A DNA stretch of 11,420 bases from Planctomycetota bacterium (GTDB lineage Bacteria > Planctomycetota > Planctomycetia > Pirellulales > Pirellulaceae), in the NCBI GenBank assembly GCA_024277285.1, contig JAJRVM010000344.1, forward strand, positions 1 through 11,420, given 5' to 3'. The notes under the pieces are model-generated. The model saw only the letters and a list, made by a program, of their open reading frames with translations, made no database searches and was not told where the DNA came from. This document shows, one piece after another, positions 1 through 6,768 of the stretch (position 1 is the first letter of the stretch; each line of letters starts with the position of its first letter). The position numbers and the translations under genes are program-made.

Positions 1-1341
1 GCTCTCACCTTCGTTGGCGTGCCCGCGGATTCATTTTCCGGCGACTGGACGTATTTGCAGATGTACGCCGGTGCGTTCGTGGGCCGGGCCTTGATCATCG
101 TGTTCCTGCTCCCGGCGTTTTATACGCACCGTGTCACGACCGTGTACGAATATCTCGGCCGGCGCTTCGGACCCTACACACGCACCACGGCATCACTCAT
201 GTTTTTCGCCTCACGCATCGTCGGCAGCGGGATCCGACTGCTCGCGGCGTCGCTGGCGATCGCGGTAGTGTTCGATTGGCCGCTGGTGTGGGTGGTCGTC
301 GCATCGGCTTCGGTGGCCGTAGGCTACACCACTTTCGGCGGCATCAAATCCGTCATCTGGACGGACGCGTTTCAAGCGCTGGTATTCCTCGGCGGCGGCG
401 TCGCGACGGTCGTGTGGCTGCTTTGTAGCTCTACCGGCAACTGGACGGATTCACTCTCAAGGGCAGCCGATACCGGCAAGTTACATGTGGTCACTTGGAC
501 GGCCGATCCGAACAACGTGAGATGTTTTTGGGTGCTGCTTATCAGCGCTAGCTTCACGAACATGGCCGCCCTCGGCACGGACCAAGACCTGACGCAGCGA
601 ATGCTGACCTGCCCCGATGTGCGACGCAGCCGACGTTCGCTCATCTTCAATGCGTTTCTCGGACTGCCCATCGTCTGCCTGTTCCTCTTGATCGGCACCT
701 TGCTGGCCTCGTACTACGGAAGCGACACCGGGCACGGCCTCCCGCAGTCCGTTGCCGAAAACCCACGTCGCATCTTTCCGTATTTCATCGCCACCGCCCT
801 GCCGAGTGGCTTGGGCCTGAAGGGGTTACTGGTGGCCGGTGTGTTTGCAGCCGCGATGTCAAGCCTGGACTCGGCACTTGGGGCGATGTCCGCCACGGCC
901 GTGACCGATTTCTACAAGCCATACCTGGACCGCCGAACGCAACGAACCGGGAGAACGGGTCGAAGCGAAGCCGAAGATGATCGTAGATTGCTCGTGGCGG
1001 CGCGATGGTTTTCGCTTGGGTTTGGCGTGCTGCTTGTCGGCGTAGCGCTCGGTTTTGCGTACGCAGAGGAGCTGCTCTGGGTTGCGTTCCGCTGGGCGGG
1101 GCTGCTCTTTGGCGCGATGCTCGGCGTGTTTCTGCTGGCCGTACTCACGCGCACGCACGGCCGCGATACCGTCAATGTGCTGGCGATGCTCTCCTCCACC
1201 GGCGCACTCATGGCGTTGAAGTATTATCAGGAGAGCCGTGAGATCGTCTTGATCGCCTGGCCGTGGTGGGTGGTCATCGGCACGCTCTGGACCTTCGGTG
1301 TCGGTGTGTGCTTCCGCACGAGGGGGGAGCCCCAGGGCTAG
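1..1341 (+). CDS. Sodium:solute symporter (SSS family), C-terminal part; 5' end outside window
   Basis: The reading frame is open from base 1 (first residues ALTFVGVP) to a TAG at 1339-1341, so 446 residues of a longer protein are visible. The in-frame GTG at 19 is not taken as the start, because the residues before it continue the family's conserved second-helix segment. Family hallmarks seen are the ALTF-G-P and WTYLQ opening, a PAFY----TVYEYLGRRFG segment, GGIKSVIWTDAFQ, GTDQDLTQRMLT, and SSLDSALGAMSATAVTDFY near residue 290. About ten hydrophobic segments can be discerned. Members of this family use the sodium gradient to import sugars, amino acids, sialic acid, vitamins or similar solutes across the inner membrane. 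The substrate cannot be told from this sequence. It ends 103 bases before the convergent Kelch gene. The family call is firm. Confidence 0.93.
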   Translation, partial: ALTFVGVPADSFSGDWTYLQMYAGAFVGRALIIVFLLPAFYTHRVTTVYEYLGRRFGPYTRTTASLMFFASRIVGSGIRLLAASLAIAVVFDWPLVWVVVASASVAVGYTTFGGIKSVIWTDAFQALVFLGGGVATVVWLLCSSTGNWTDSLSRAADTGKLHVVTWTADPNNVRCFWVLLISASFTNMAALGTDQDLTQRMLTCPDVRRSRRSLIFNAFLGLPIVCLFLLIGTLLASYYGSDTGHGLPQSVAENPRRIFPYFIATALPSGLGLKGLLVAGVFAAAMSSLDSALGAMSATAVTDFYKPYLDRRTQRTGRTGRSEAEDDRRLLVAARWFSLGFGVLLVGVALGFAYAEELLWVAFRWAGLLFGAMLGVFLLAVLTRTHGRDTVNVLAMLSSTGALMALKYYQESREIVLIAWPWWVVIGTLWTFGVGVCFRTRGEPQG

Positions 1342-1343
1342 AC

Positions 1344-1367
1344 GCCGCGCAGACTGAACTCTGCGGC
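1344..1367 (+). terminator. Weak hairpin after the symporter gene
   Basis: Three bases after the symporter stop codon, GCAGA (1349-1353) and TCTGC (1360-1364) can pair across a six-base loop. GCC/GGC pairs outside it after a two-base bulge. No T-run follows, so this is at best a weak or factor-assisted terminator between convergent genes. The rest of 1368-1444 shows nothing recognisable. Confidence 0.25.
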
Positions 1368-1444
1368 TCAGGGGCATTTCGAAACATCAACGGGACGTTC
1401 TGCCAGACGGTTTCTGAGAGCGCACTATACCGCGCCATCCCCTG

Positions 1445-2668
1445 TCACCGCGCCTCGAGCGCGCGACAACGACGGATCACACCCAGCAAGGTGGCCGCAA
1501 TAATCAGCCCGATCGCGAAGATCACCAGCCCCCATTCGGACGCGACCGGTATCTCCGCCAATGGGCACACCCCGGCCATCTTGATGGCGTTCACGGCTGT
1601 CGTAGCCGTACCCGGTGCCGTCATCCCGCCGACCGTCACCCACTTGCCGTCGAACCATACGAGACCGCGATGATCCATGGTTGGCGTGTGCGGCGCGTTG
1701 GAGTCGACCACGAGCGACCACTGGTCCGCGTCCACATTGTATAACATAACCTGATCCAGCGGTGTGGACGGCTGCCCGTCGTAGCCGGTACCGTTGAAGT
1801 TGTACGGGTTGTCCGTGCCTCCGACAAAAATCATCTCCTGACAAGAGGCGATGGGCTGCGCGTTGGCCGCCCGGTAGGTCTGAGTGAAAGGGCTGGCTGC
1901 CGGCTGACTCCATGTGATCAAAGAGACATCGTTGGCGTCGATGACACCGACGACCGTTTCATGCACGACAGTAAACTGTCCCGTGTCTACCGAGCCGTCG
2001 ATCATCACCAAGCGATCACCGATCAGACCACCGGCATGCCCAAAGCGACCGGCGATGGGTATCGGAGTCGCTTGCTGCCAGGTATTGGTCTCCACATCGT
2101 AGACCTGAACGTTTGTGACGTTGCCACTCGTGGGACCGTTCCAACCACTCATCAAGTAGATATATCTGTCCTTGTAGACAACTGCTACCGTGTCATCCAC
2201 CGGAGTCGGAACGTCCGCGAGAGACACGTAGGCATCCCCCACGGCATCGTATCGAAACAACCGATGCTCGGTCACTTCATTAAGCCCCAGCGTATAACCG
2301 CCCAAAAGATAGACGTCACCGCGCACGGTCACCGCCGATGCAGCGATCTTGGCCTTACCATTGAGCAGCGGCGCGTCCGCGATCGACACCCACGACCCGG
2401 TGCCCGGCGAGGTCAACTTGAATGACGCGGCCATCACCGAGCCCGATGCGTTCGGGTTGGTCATCCCCATGAAGCTGTAAATGGTACAAGCGCTACCGTC
2501 ACACACACTCGTCACGGCGTTGTTCGTGATCGTCGTAGGATACGGCGTAAGCTGCGACCAGCGACCCGTCACGCCGCCGGCCAGGGCAAGATGCGAGTAA
2601 ACGAATAGGACTGCAAAAGGCAAGAACCTCACCGTTCGATGTCCAACATGACACGCACGATACCTCAC
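1445..2668 (-). CDS. Exported Kelch-repeat protein with IPTL-CTERM-like sorting tail
   Basis: This is a 407-residue secreted beta-propeller protein. I chose the GTG at 2666-2668 because a strong GGAGGAGG ribosome site lies just upstream. The frame stays open to an ATG at 2731, but that would add 21 Cys/Gly-rich residues before the signal peptide. Residues 1-32 form a signal peptide: a basic start, a hydrophobic FLPFAVLFVY core, then ALA-GG. The middle carries Kelch-type blades, for example VYLLGGY--FRYD, YIYLMSGW--VYDVETNTW and MIFVGGT--YNVDADQW. The last 35 residues are a tripartite tail: IPVASEWG, a hydrophobic helix, and RR-R. Tails of the IPTLxxWG type are thought to be processed by exosortase H-like enzymes. 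None is encoded in this window. It probably acts outside the inner membrane in protein or glycan binding; its ligand is unknown. Confidence 0.85.
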   Translation of the reverse strand: MRYRACHVGHRTVRFLPFAVLFVYSHLALAGGVTGRWSQLTPYPTTITNNAVTSVCDGSACTIYSFMGMTNPNASGSVMAASFKLTSPGTGSWVSIADAPLLNGKAKIAASAVTVRGDVYLLGGYTLGLNEVTEHRLFRYDAVGDAYVSLADVPTPVDDTVAVVYKDRYIYLMSGWNGPTSGNVTNVQVYDVETNTWQQATPIPIAGRFGHAGGLIGDRLVMIDGSVDTGQFTVVHETVVGVIDANDVSLITWSQPAASPFTQTYRAANAQPIASCQEMIFVGGTDNPYNFNGTGYDGQPSTPLDQVMLYNVDADQWSLVVDSNAPHTPTMDHRGLVWFDGKWVTVGGMTAPGTATTAVNAIKMAGVCPLAEIPVASEWGLVIFAIGLIIAATLLGVIRRCRALEAR

Positions 2669-2709
2669 CGTTCCTCCTCCGCAGCACAAAGTGTCCGAAC
2701 ACGACGTCC

Positions 2710-2738
2710 CTTGTACCGAATATCCTTGCACGAATCAA
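2710..2738 (-). promoter_or_regulatory. Candidate sigma70-like promoter for the Kelch gene
   Basis: On the minus strand, TTGATT (2738-2733) is separated by exactly 17 bases from TACAAG (2715-2710). Each box matches four of six consensus bases. A start near 2703 would give a leader of about 35 bases that contains the GGAGGAGG ribosome site. This is by eye only, and weak boxes of this kind occur by chance. Confidence 0.3.
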
Positions 2739-3020
2739 GAAACACCGCTTGCCGTGATGAGTAAAGGATCAAATCGAACGAACATCAGTCCCGGCCAGTG
2801 TTCAAACGAAGGCCGCCTATCGTCCGATTTCGACCTAAAAACCGTGCGCTGCGTCGTCCCGATCTGAGAAGCTCACGCTCCCGTTTCAAGGTCTTGGTCC
2901 GAGAAAAACGTCGGGAAGGCGCTTCGATTGCAGGACGCGGCAAACCTAGGATATCCACTGGTTCGCACGCTCATCTTGACCGATAAGCACCGGCGGTCTT
3001 CGGTTCCGGACTGGCATGAG
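2739..3020. other. Divergent spacer without a convincing gene
   Basis: This stretch lies between the divergent Kelch and pilin genes. A 62-codon open frame at 2798-2986 (plus) is very Arg-rich, has no ribosome site, and resembles no family I know, so I do not call it. A TTGACC at 2976-2981 has no good -10 partner. I see no RNA gene, repeat array or mobile element here. Confidence 0.5.
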
Positions 3021-3042
3021 GTCTTCCTTACGTAAGGGAGAC
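3021..3042. promoter_or_regulatory. 22-bp near-perfect palindrome upstream of the pilin gene
   Basis: Two 11-base arms meet between 3031 and 3032. The central 12 bases, CCTTACGTAAGG, are perfectly self-complementary. The next pair outward is T/G, and four more complementary pairs (GTCT/AGAC) complete the arms. It sits 56 bases upstream of the pilin ATG. It could be a dimeric-regulator operator or, in RNA, a nine-pair hairpin with an ACGU loop. No T-run follows, so it is not a classic terminator. Confidence 0.45.
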
Positions 3043-3097
3043 GTGAAGATGCATGGCCGATAGGCGTCGTGGTTAACGACAATTGGAGATATTGAAA

Positions 3098-3538
3098 ATG
3101 AGACGGTTACCTTGGCGCATTCGGCGGGCGTTCACGCTCGTGGAAATACTGATCGTGGTCATTATACTTGGGATTCTTGCAGCGGTAGTCATACCGCAAT
3201 TCGCCGATGCCAGCACCGACGCCAAGACCAGCGCACTGCAAACCAACCTGGCAACGATTCGCACCCAGTTGTCCATGTACAAGCTGCAGCACAACGACAC
3301 CTGGCCTCTGCTGACGACCTTCACGAACCAGATGACGTTATCCAGCAAGGCAGACGGCACAACGGCGGCCATCGGAACCTCGGGATACATCTACGGACCA
3401 TACTTGCTTAGTATCCCAAACAACCCGTTCACCGGAACAAACACGATCAGTAAAGGCGCTAACGATAGCAGTGCCTGGTATTATGATGAAGCGACAGGTG
3501 TCTTTCGCCCGAACGATACGGCACATGTGAGTTACTAG
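3098..3538 (+). CDS. Prepilin-like protein (type II secretion GspG-like / type IV pilin-like)
   Basis: The 146-residue protein starts at the ATG at 3098, preceded by GGAG (3085-3088) at nine-base spacing. A TTG at 3083 is in frame but overlaps that site. Residues 1-11 are a basic leader (MRRLPWRIRRA). Cleavage before Phe12 would expose FTLVEILIVVIILGILAAVV, with the Glu5 needed for assembly at residue 16. The -1 residue is Ala rather than the usual Gly. The C-terminal part contains YGPYLLSIPNNPFTG and SSAWYYDEATGVFR, similar to pseudopilins common in planctomycetes. The DPWG-type calcium motif of classical GspG is not seen. The prepilin peptidase would process it in the inner membrane, and the GspE-like ATPase encoded downstream would polymerise it. 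The gene is followed by its own terminator. Confidence 0.9.
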   Translation: MRRLPWRIRRAFTLVEILIVVIILGILAAVVIPQFADASTDAKTSALQTNLATIRTQLSMYKLQHNDTWPLLTTFTNQMTLSSKADGTTAAIGTSGYIYGPYLLSIPNNPFTGTNTISKGANDSSAWYYDEATGVFRPNDTAHVSY

Positions 3539-3595
3539 AGACGGGAGGGGTAGTCGTATCTAAATACCCCATAACCACCTGCGGCTCGAACCGAC

Positions 3596-3629
3596 GCTCG
3601 ACGGAGACGAACTCCGTCGGGCCTTTCAA
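3596..3629 (+). terminator. Strong intrinsic terminator after the pilin gene
   Basis: GCTCGACGGAG (3596-3606) pairs with CTCCGTCGGGC (3612-3622) over eleven positions, one of them a G-U pair, around an ACGAA loop. CTTTC and an A/T-rich stretch follow. It begins 57 bases after the pilin stop and suggests that the pilin is mainly transcribed on its own, apart from the operon downstream. Confidence 0.72.
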
Positions 3630-3641
3630 TAAATGATTCAT

Positions 3642-3668
3642 GCTCGGTTCCACCGAGCCCTTCGAGGG
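3642..3668 (+). promoter_or_regulatory. Second hairpin and mini-hairpin covering a ribosome-site-like GAGGGAG
   Basis: GCTCGG (3642-3647) and CCGAGC (3653-3658) form a perfect six-pair stem with a TTCCA loop. Directly after it, CCCT (3658-3661) and AGGG (3665-3668) can pair around TCG, which would hide the GAGGGAG at 3664-3670. That purine run precedes an ATG at 3675 and a GTG at 3679. The two stems share base 3658 and may compete. A regulatory leader for the operon is possible but unproven. Confidence 0.3.
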
Positions 3669-3671
3669 AGT

Positions 3672-3701
3672 TTGATGGGTGCCGGTCAGGCCAGATACAT
3701 T
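3672..3701 (+). promoter_or_regulatory. Candidate promoter for the pilM-secretin operon
   Basis: TTGATG (3672-3677) and TACATT (3696-3701) are spaced by 18 bases, and each matches four of six sigma70 consensus positions. A separate promoter is expected here because the strong terminator at 3596-3629 isolates the operon from the pilin gene. The boxes are weak and overlap the small ORFs, so this is tentative. Confidence 0.25.
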
Positions 3702-3864
3702 CAGACGGACCGACGCTTCGGCAAGTGCAAGCCCCCGGCAATTCGTGGCTGTCGGTAGCCATGCGCATACTTCCTTCGCCGCCCCATCACAACCAGGATC
3801 AACCAACCACCGCGCCTCGCTGATTGTCAGCGCCGCAGAATGCCGAGGTGTTCCGTGGCACTAA
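3679..3864 (+). other. Possible small leader ORF(s) upstream of pilM; unrecognised
   Basis: After the GAGGGAG run (3664-3670), a GTG at 3679 opens 61 codons that stop at 3862-3864, eleven bases before the chosen pilM ATG. An ATG at 3675 in another frame opens only 27 codons (to 3758). The 61-residue product is hydrophilic, rich in Ser, Arg and His, and has no recognisable motif, signal peptide or membrane segment. The only support is the ribosome-site-like spacing and the stop placement. It may be noncoding leader sequence. Apart from this and the hairpins, I see nothing else in 3539-3875. Confidence 0.2.
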
Positions 3865-3875
3865 GAACGAGAGCG

Positions 3876-4970
3876 ATGGGACCCATCGCCATTGATTTTG
3901 GGGCGTATGCGCTACGAGCGATGCAACTCACTGGCCGCGGAAACCAACAACGCGTACACCATTGTGCCCTGCACGTGTACCCCACGCACACCGGCAGCCA
4001 AGGCCTCGACCGAAACGAAGTCATTGAGGCGTTACGGGGCATCCTGAAAACCAAGAAATTCGTCGGCAAAAAGGTCGTGACCGCACTGGGACAGCACGAA
4101 CTGATTGCCAAGAGCATACGCCTGCCTGACATCCCGGAAACGGAACTCGCCCCGGCCGTCGAATTCGAAGCAGCCGAACGTATCAGCGGTCTGGAAGAGG
4201 ACGCAGAGATCCGCTTTATCCCAAGTGGAACGCTAGTGGGTGAATCAGAACAACAGCAAGAAGTGCTGGTTTTGGCCGCCAAGGCATCGGTGATCCATCA
4301 GCACCTCGAACTACTGACTGAGCTCGGTCTGGAATCTGCCTGCATTGACGCCGTACCATGCGCCATCTTCCGCCCGTTCGAGCGATACCTGCGCAGAACT
4401 GCGGATCAGGACCAGGTCAACGCGTTTGTGGATATCGGCCAGACGAGTTCGTGGATCATCATCGTACGCGGCAACCAGATCGCACTCGCCCGATCCGTCG
4501 ACGTCGGAGGATTGGCCTTCGATCGCTTGGTGGGTGCCCAACTCTCGCTAGACCCGAAAGAGGCCGGTGAGCTTCGCCGGCGAATCGCAAGAAGCCACTC
4601 ACCGCACGGCAACTCCTCCACCCCAGTGGATTCTGAAACACGACACGCCGTGGATTCCGCCGAAGGTCCGGCATGGGAAAAATTAGGAAAAGAAATCGGC
4701 CTCTGCTCTCGGTATTTCGCGGTGACGTTTCGTGGGGAAAGACCCGAAAACGTCACGTGTGTCGGAGGGGAGTCGTTGAATCAACTCGGGCTTAGCCACT
4801 TGTCGGAAGTAACGGGGATGGAGTGTCGCGTGGGTTATCCACTTCGCCAGATGCTTCATACCGATACGGTTCCGCATGAAGACGACAGTGATTCCCTTGC
4901 AGAGTGGGCAACCTGTGCCGGCTTGTCCATGAAGCCCTTGACCGCGGCAGTGGAAAAGGTATACGCATGA
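3876..4970 (+). CDS. pilM: PilM-like actin-fold pilus/secretion assembly ATPase
   Basis: The 364-residue protein has the actin/FtsA-type fold of PilM, the cytoplasmic component that binds the N-terminal tail of PilN. The phosphate-1 motif AIDFG is at residues 5-9, the phosphate-2 motif FVDIGQTSS at 184-192, and the adenosine motif VTCVGGE near 293-299. The segment KSIRLPDIPETEL--AVEFEA (79-99) is typical of the family. I chose the ATG at 3876 because it puts the AIDFG strand at the extreme N terminus, as in relatives. An in-frame GTG at 3855 (with GAGG six bases upstream) and an ATG at 3840 would add 7 or 12 residues. Its stop overlaps the pilN start in ATGA. A polar insert near 240-262 (HSPHGNSSTP and following) separates two subdomains. 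Confidence 0.88.
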   Translation: MGPIAIDFGAYALRAMQLTGRGNQQRVHHCALHVYPTHTGSQGLDRNEVIEALRGILKTKKFVGKKVVTALGQHELIAKSIRLPDIPETELAPAVEFEAAERISGLEEDAEIRFIPSGTLVGESEQQQEVLVLAAKASVIHQHLELLTELGLESACIDAVPCAIFRPFERYLRRTADQDQVNAFVDIGQTSSWIIIVRGNQIALARSVDVGGLAFDRLVGAQLSLDPKEAGELRRRIARSHSPHGNSSTPVDSETRHAVDSAEGPAWEKLGKEIGLCSRYFAVTFRGERPENVTCVGGESLNQLGLSHLSEVTGMECRVGYPLRQMLHTDTVPHEDDSDSLAEWATCAGLSMKPLTAAVEKVYA

Positions 4971-5584
4971 AGGAAATCGACTTCAGACCCAACTGGTACT
5001 GTGTGACCCGGAAACGGAAACGCGATGCCATCATACGCGCCACCCTATTGGGGCTATTGGCCGCAGAACTGGGCTTGGGATTGTTGACGGTCTCCTCACG
5101 GAAAGCCGAAGCCCAACAGCAGCTCGCGAAGTTACGAAGTGCCCTCAATAACCAGGTGGCCGTATATGAGAATCTCAGCGAAGCGGTCGCCGATCTGAAT
5201 GAATTGCAGGTGAGACGCGTACTGCTATCCGACGTCGCCGGCGGTGCGCCGGTCCATGCGATTCTGGCCGACCTCTCGAAACTCCTGCCTGAGTCCATTG
5301 CGTTGACGGCAGTGAGTTACCAGCAGCAGCGATGGGTCAGAGATGCGTCCACAGCGGAAAACTCCCCCACTACCAAACCGGATGTAGCGCAGCTCGAAAA
5401 ACCCAACATGCTTGAAATCAAAGGGTTGGCCGCACAAGATCGTGATATCGGAGCCATGATGAGCCGTATGGCCGCCTCGGCACTGTTTACAAACGTCACA
5501 CTGGTGTACTCGCAACCGGTGACCTGCGGGGCGCTTGCGGTTCGCGAATTTGCGTTGACCTGCGCGGTTCCGCAGTTTGAGTAA
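4967..5584 (+). CDS. pilN: PilN/GspL-like inner-membrane alignment protein
   Basis: The 205-residue protein starts at the ATG that overlaps the pilM stop (ATGA). An upstream in-frame GTG at 4904 lies deep inside pilM and is not credible. The first residues, MKEIDFRPNWY, correspond to the INLLP-type cytoplasmic tail that docks into PilM, though Arg replaces the usual hydrophobic residue before Pro. A basic stretch (RKRKRD) precedes a single membrane helix at about 24-43. A predicted coiled coil follows (about 45-85, with QQQLAKLRSALNNQ), then a periplasmic ferredoxin-like domain with ILADLSKLLPESIALTAVSY. A low-complexity loop near 127-140 (TAENSPTTKP) is unusual in length. With PilO it should form a heterodimer linking PilM to the secretin-side proteins. 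Confidence 0.82.
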   Translation: MKEIDFRPNWYCVTRKRKRDAIIRATLLGLLAAELGLGLLTVSSRKAEAQQQLAKLRSALNNQVAVYENLSEAVADLNELQVRRVLLSDVAGGAPVHAILADLSKLLPESIALTAVSYQQQRWVRDASTAENSPTTKPDVAQLEKPNMLEIKGLAAQDRDIGAMMSRMAASALFTNVTLVYSQPVTCGALAVREFALTCAVPQFE

Positions 5585-5589
5585 ACCGA

Positions 5590-6156
5590 ATGATCAAGCA
5601 CATAGACAGCTACATTGTGATGAGCGTGGCCGCCGGGATGACCGTGGCATGCGCCGTCTGGCTCTACCAACCAGGTCAACGTGAGCTGTCCTCCTTGCTC
5701 GCGTCCACTCAGGCGATGAGAGAACAACTGGCCCGTGGCTCCAGCGCGGTGAGCGAGCTGGCAAACGTTAAGAGCGACATGCGTAACGCCGAAGCGCTGC
5801 TGAATGACTACCAGACCCGAATTACGCCAACCCCCCAAGTGGGTGCTTTTATTGAAAACGTATCCTCGGTGGCCACCGAATTAGGGCTCCAGGGGAGAAA
5901 AATCGTACCCCAGTCGCCGAAGGTGAACGGTTCCATAGTCATGCTTCCGATTGATATTAGTTTCGAATCGGATTTCGGAAAGAGTTTCGACTTCTTGAGA
6001 AGCGTCGAGCAACTTCCGCGTGCCGTACAGGTCACCGACTTTACGATCAAACCTGTTGATGAGAATGTCGACGCAGAGACTCCATATGACAAGACCCGCC
6101 CACGGCACTTGTTGAGAACCGAACTGACGCTACGCATTTTTTACGAGGCTACGTGA
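5590..6156 (+). CDS. pilO: PilO/GspM-like inner-membrane alignment protein
   Basis: This 188-residue protein starts five bases after the pilN stop. It has a short cytoplasmic start (MIKHIDSY) and one membrane helix at about 9-27. A coiled-coil-prone region follows (28-75, REQLARGSSAVSELANVKSD), then a ferredoxin-like periplasmic domain with FIENVSSVATELGL, LPIDISFESDFGKSFDFLRSVEQLPR and a final beta strand. This layout, and the position after pilN, are those of PilO. In type IV pilus and type II secretion machines PilO pairs with PilN and contacts PilP or GspC. The ribosome site is weak (TGAG before the stop), which suggests translation is coupled to pilN. The stop overlaps the next start in GTGA. 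Confidence 0.85.
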   Translation: MIKHIDSYIVMSVAAGMTVACAVWLYQPGQRELSSLLASTQAMREQLARGSSAVSELANVKSDMRNAEALLNDYQTRITPTPQVGAFIENVSSVATELGLQGRKIVPQSPKVNGSIVMLPIDISFESDFGKSFDFLRSVEQLPRAVQVTDFTIKPVDENVDAETPYDKTRPRHLLRTELTLRIFYEAT

Positions 6157-6710
6157 GCACCACCATGGGGTTGGATCATGACAAGCTAATTAGAACGCTG
6201 CGAGCCCAGCTCAAAGCGGCACCAAGACAGACGAAGTTTCTCGGGTTCCTCTGTGTGGTGCTTCTCGGTGCCTCGCTCCGCGTGATCTTCACGATTGGAC
6301 CGGACACCGCGTCGGCCTCCATGGTGCAGGCCCCCATAGTGGCAAGTGTACCGTCGCCGGATTGGACCCAACCGATACGAGACCAAACGAAGCGGCCGAA
6401 GATGCCGGATTTGTCTGCTCGCGTAGTGCGAAACCTGTTTGAAGCTAGCTGGCAGGCTGACGCGGTGCCGGAGCGGACACGAATGGAGGCGACCGCCGAT
6501 CGGATACCAACTGACGACGCGAGCCCCGAACTGGTGCTGGAACTGACACTCACCGGTGAGACCGATAGCCGGCTGCGTTACGCCGTTATCAATGGCCGAA
6601 GGGTGCGTGTGGGGGATACCGTCAGCGGATGGATTGTGGAAGAAATAGCCCCGGGGGTTGTGACCCTATCGGGAAATCTGAATCAGCGAGTTGTCGTCCG
6701 GATGAACTGA
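6153..6710 (+). CDS. PilP/GspC-like secretin-clamp protein
   Basis: The 185-residue protein starts at the GTG that overlaps the pilO stop, with GAGG four bases upstream. An ATG at 6165 is a weaker alternative. A basic N terminus leads into one membrane helix (about 29-49). A Pro-rich periplasmic linker follows with VVRNLFEASW (91-100), where GspC proteins have RNPF or RDPF. The C-terminal homology region spans about 128-185: LELTLTGE, AVINGRRVRVGD, WIVEEIAPG and LNQRVVVRM. This all-beta domain is known in GspC and PilP to contact the N0 domain of the secretin, bridging inner and outer membrane. Between pilO and the secretin gene it fills exactly the PilP/GspC slot. There is no PilP lipobox, so GspC topology is the better match. 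Confidence 0.75.
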   Translation: MSTTMGLDHDKLIRTLRAQLKAAPRQTKFLGFLCVVLLGASLRVIFTIGPDTASASMVQAPIVASVPSPDWTQPIRDQTKRPKMPDLSARVVRNLFEASWQADAVPERTRMEATADRIPTDDASPELVLELTLTGETDSRLRYAVINGRRVRVGDTVSGWIVEEIAPGVVTLSGNLNQRVVVRMN

Positions 6711-6721
6711 CGCAACACACC

Positions 6722-6753
6722 GTCGCGAAGGAACCTTCGTTTCAAGACGCGAC
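6722..6753 (+). promoter_or_regulatory. Nested stem-loop before the secretin ribosome site
   Basis: GTCGCG (6722-6727) is complementary to CGCGAC (6748-6753). Inside, CGAAG (6726-6730) and CTTCG (6735-6739) form a hairpin with a GAAC loop followed by TTTC. The two stems overlap at 6726-6727, so they are partly alternative. The outer stem ends one base before the GAGGAG ribosome site (6755-6760). This could tune secretin expression relative to the upstream genes. Confidence 0.3.
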
Positions 6754-6768
6754 AGAGGAGAGTATTCG

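Noticed and set aside
859..1377. 172-codon minus-strand open frame opposite the symporter
   Set aside because: It is fully antisense to a well-supported membrane protein gene, with low-complexity Arg/His-rich content and no domain, so it is a shadow of codon bias.
2798..2986. 62-codon plus-strand open frame in the divergent spacer
   Set aside because: It is very Arg-rich, has no ribosome site, matches no motif I know, and looks like chance coding in GC-rich DNA.
3012..3027. TGGCAT resembling the -24 box of a sigma54 promoter upstream of the pilin
   Set aside because: There is no GC at the required spacing for the -12 box.
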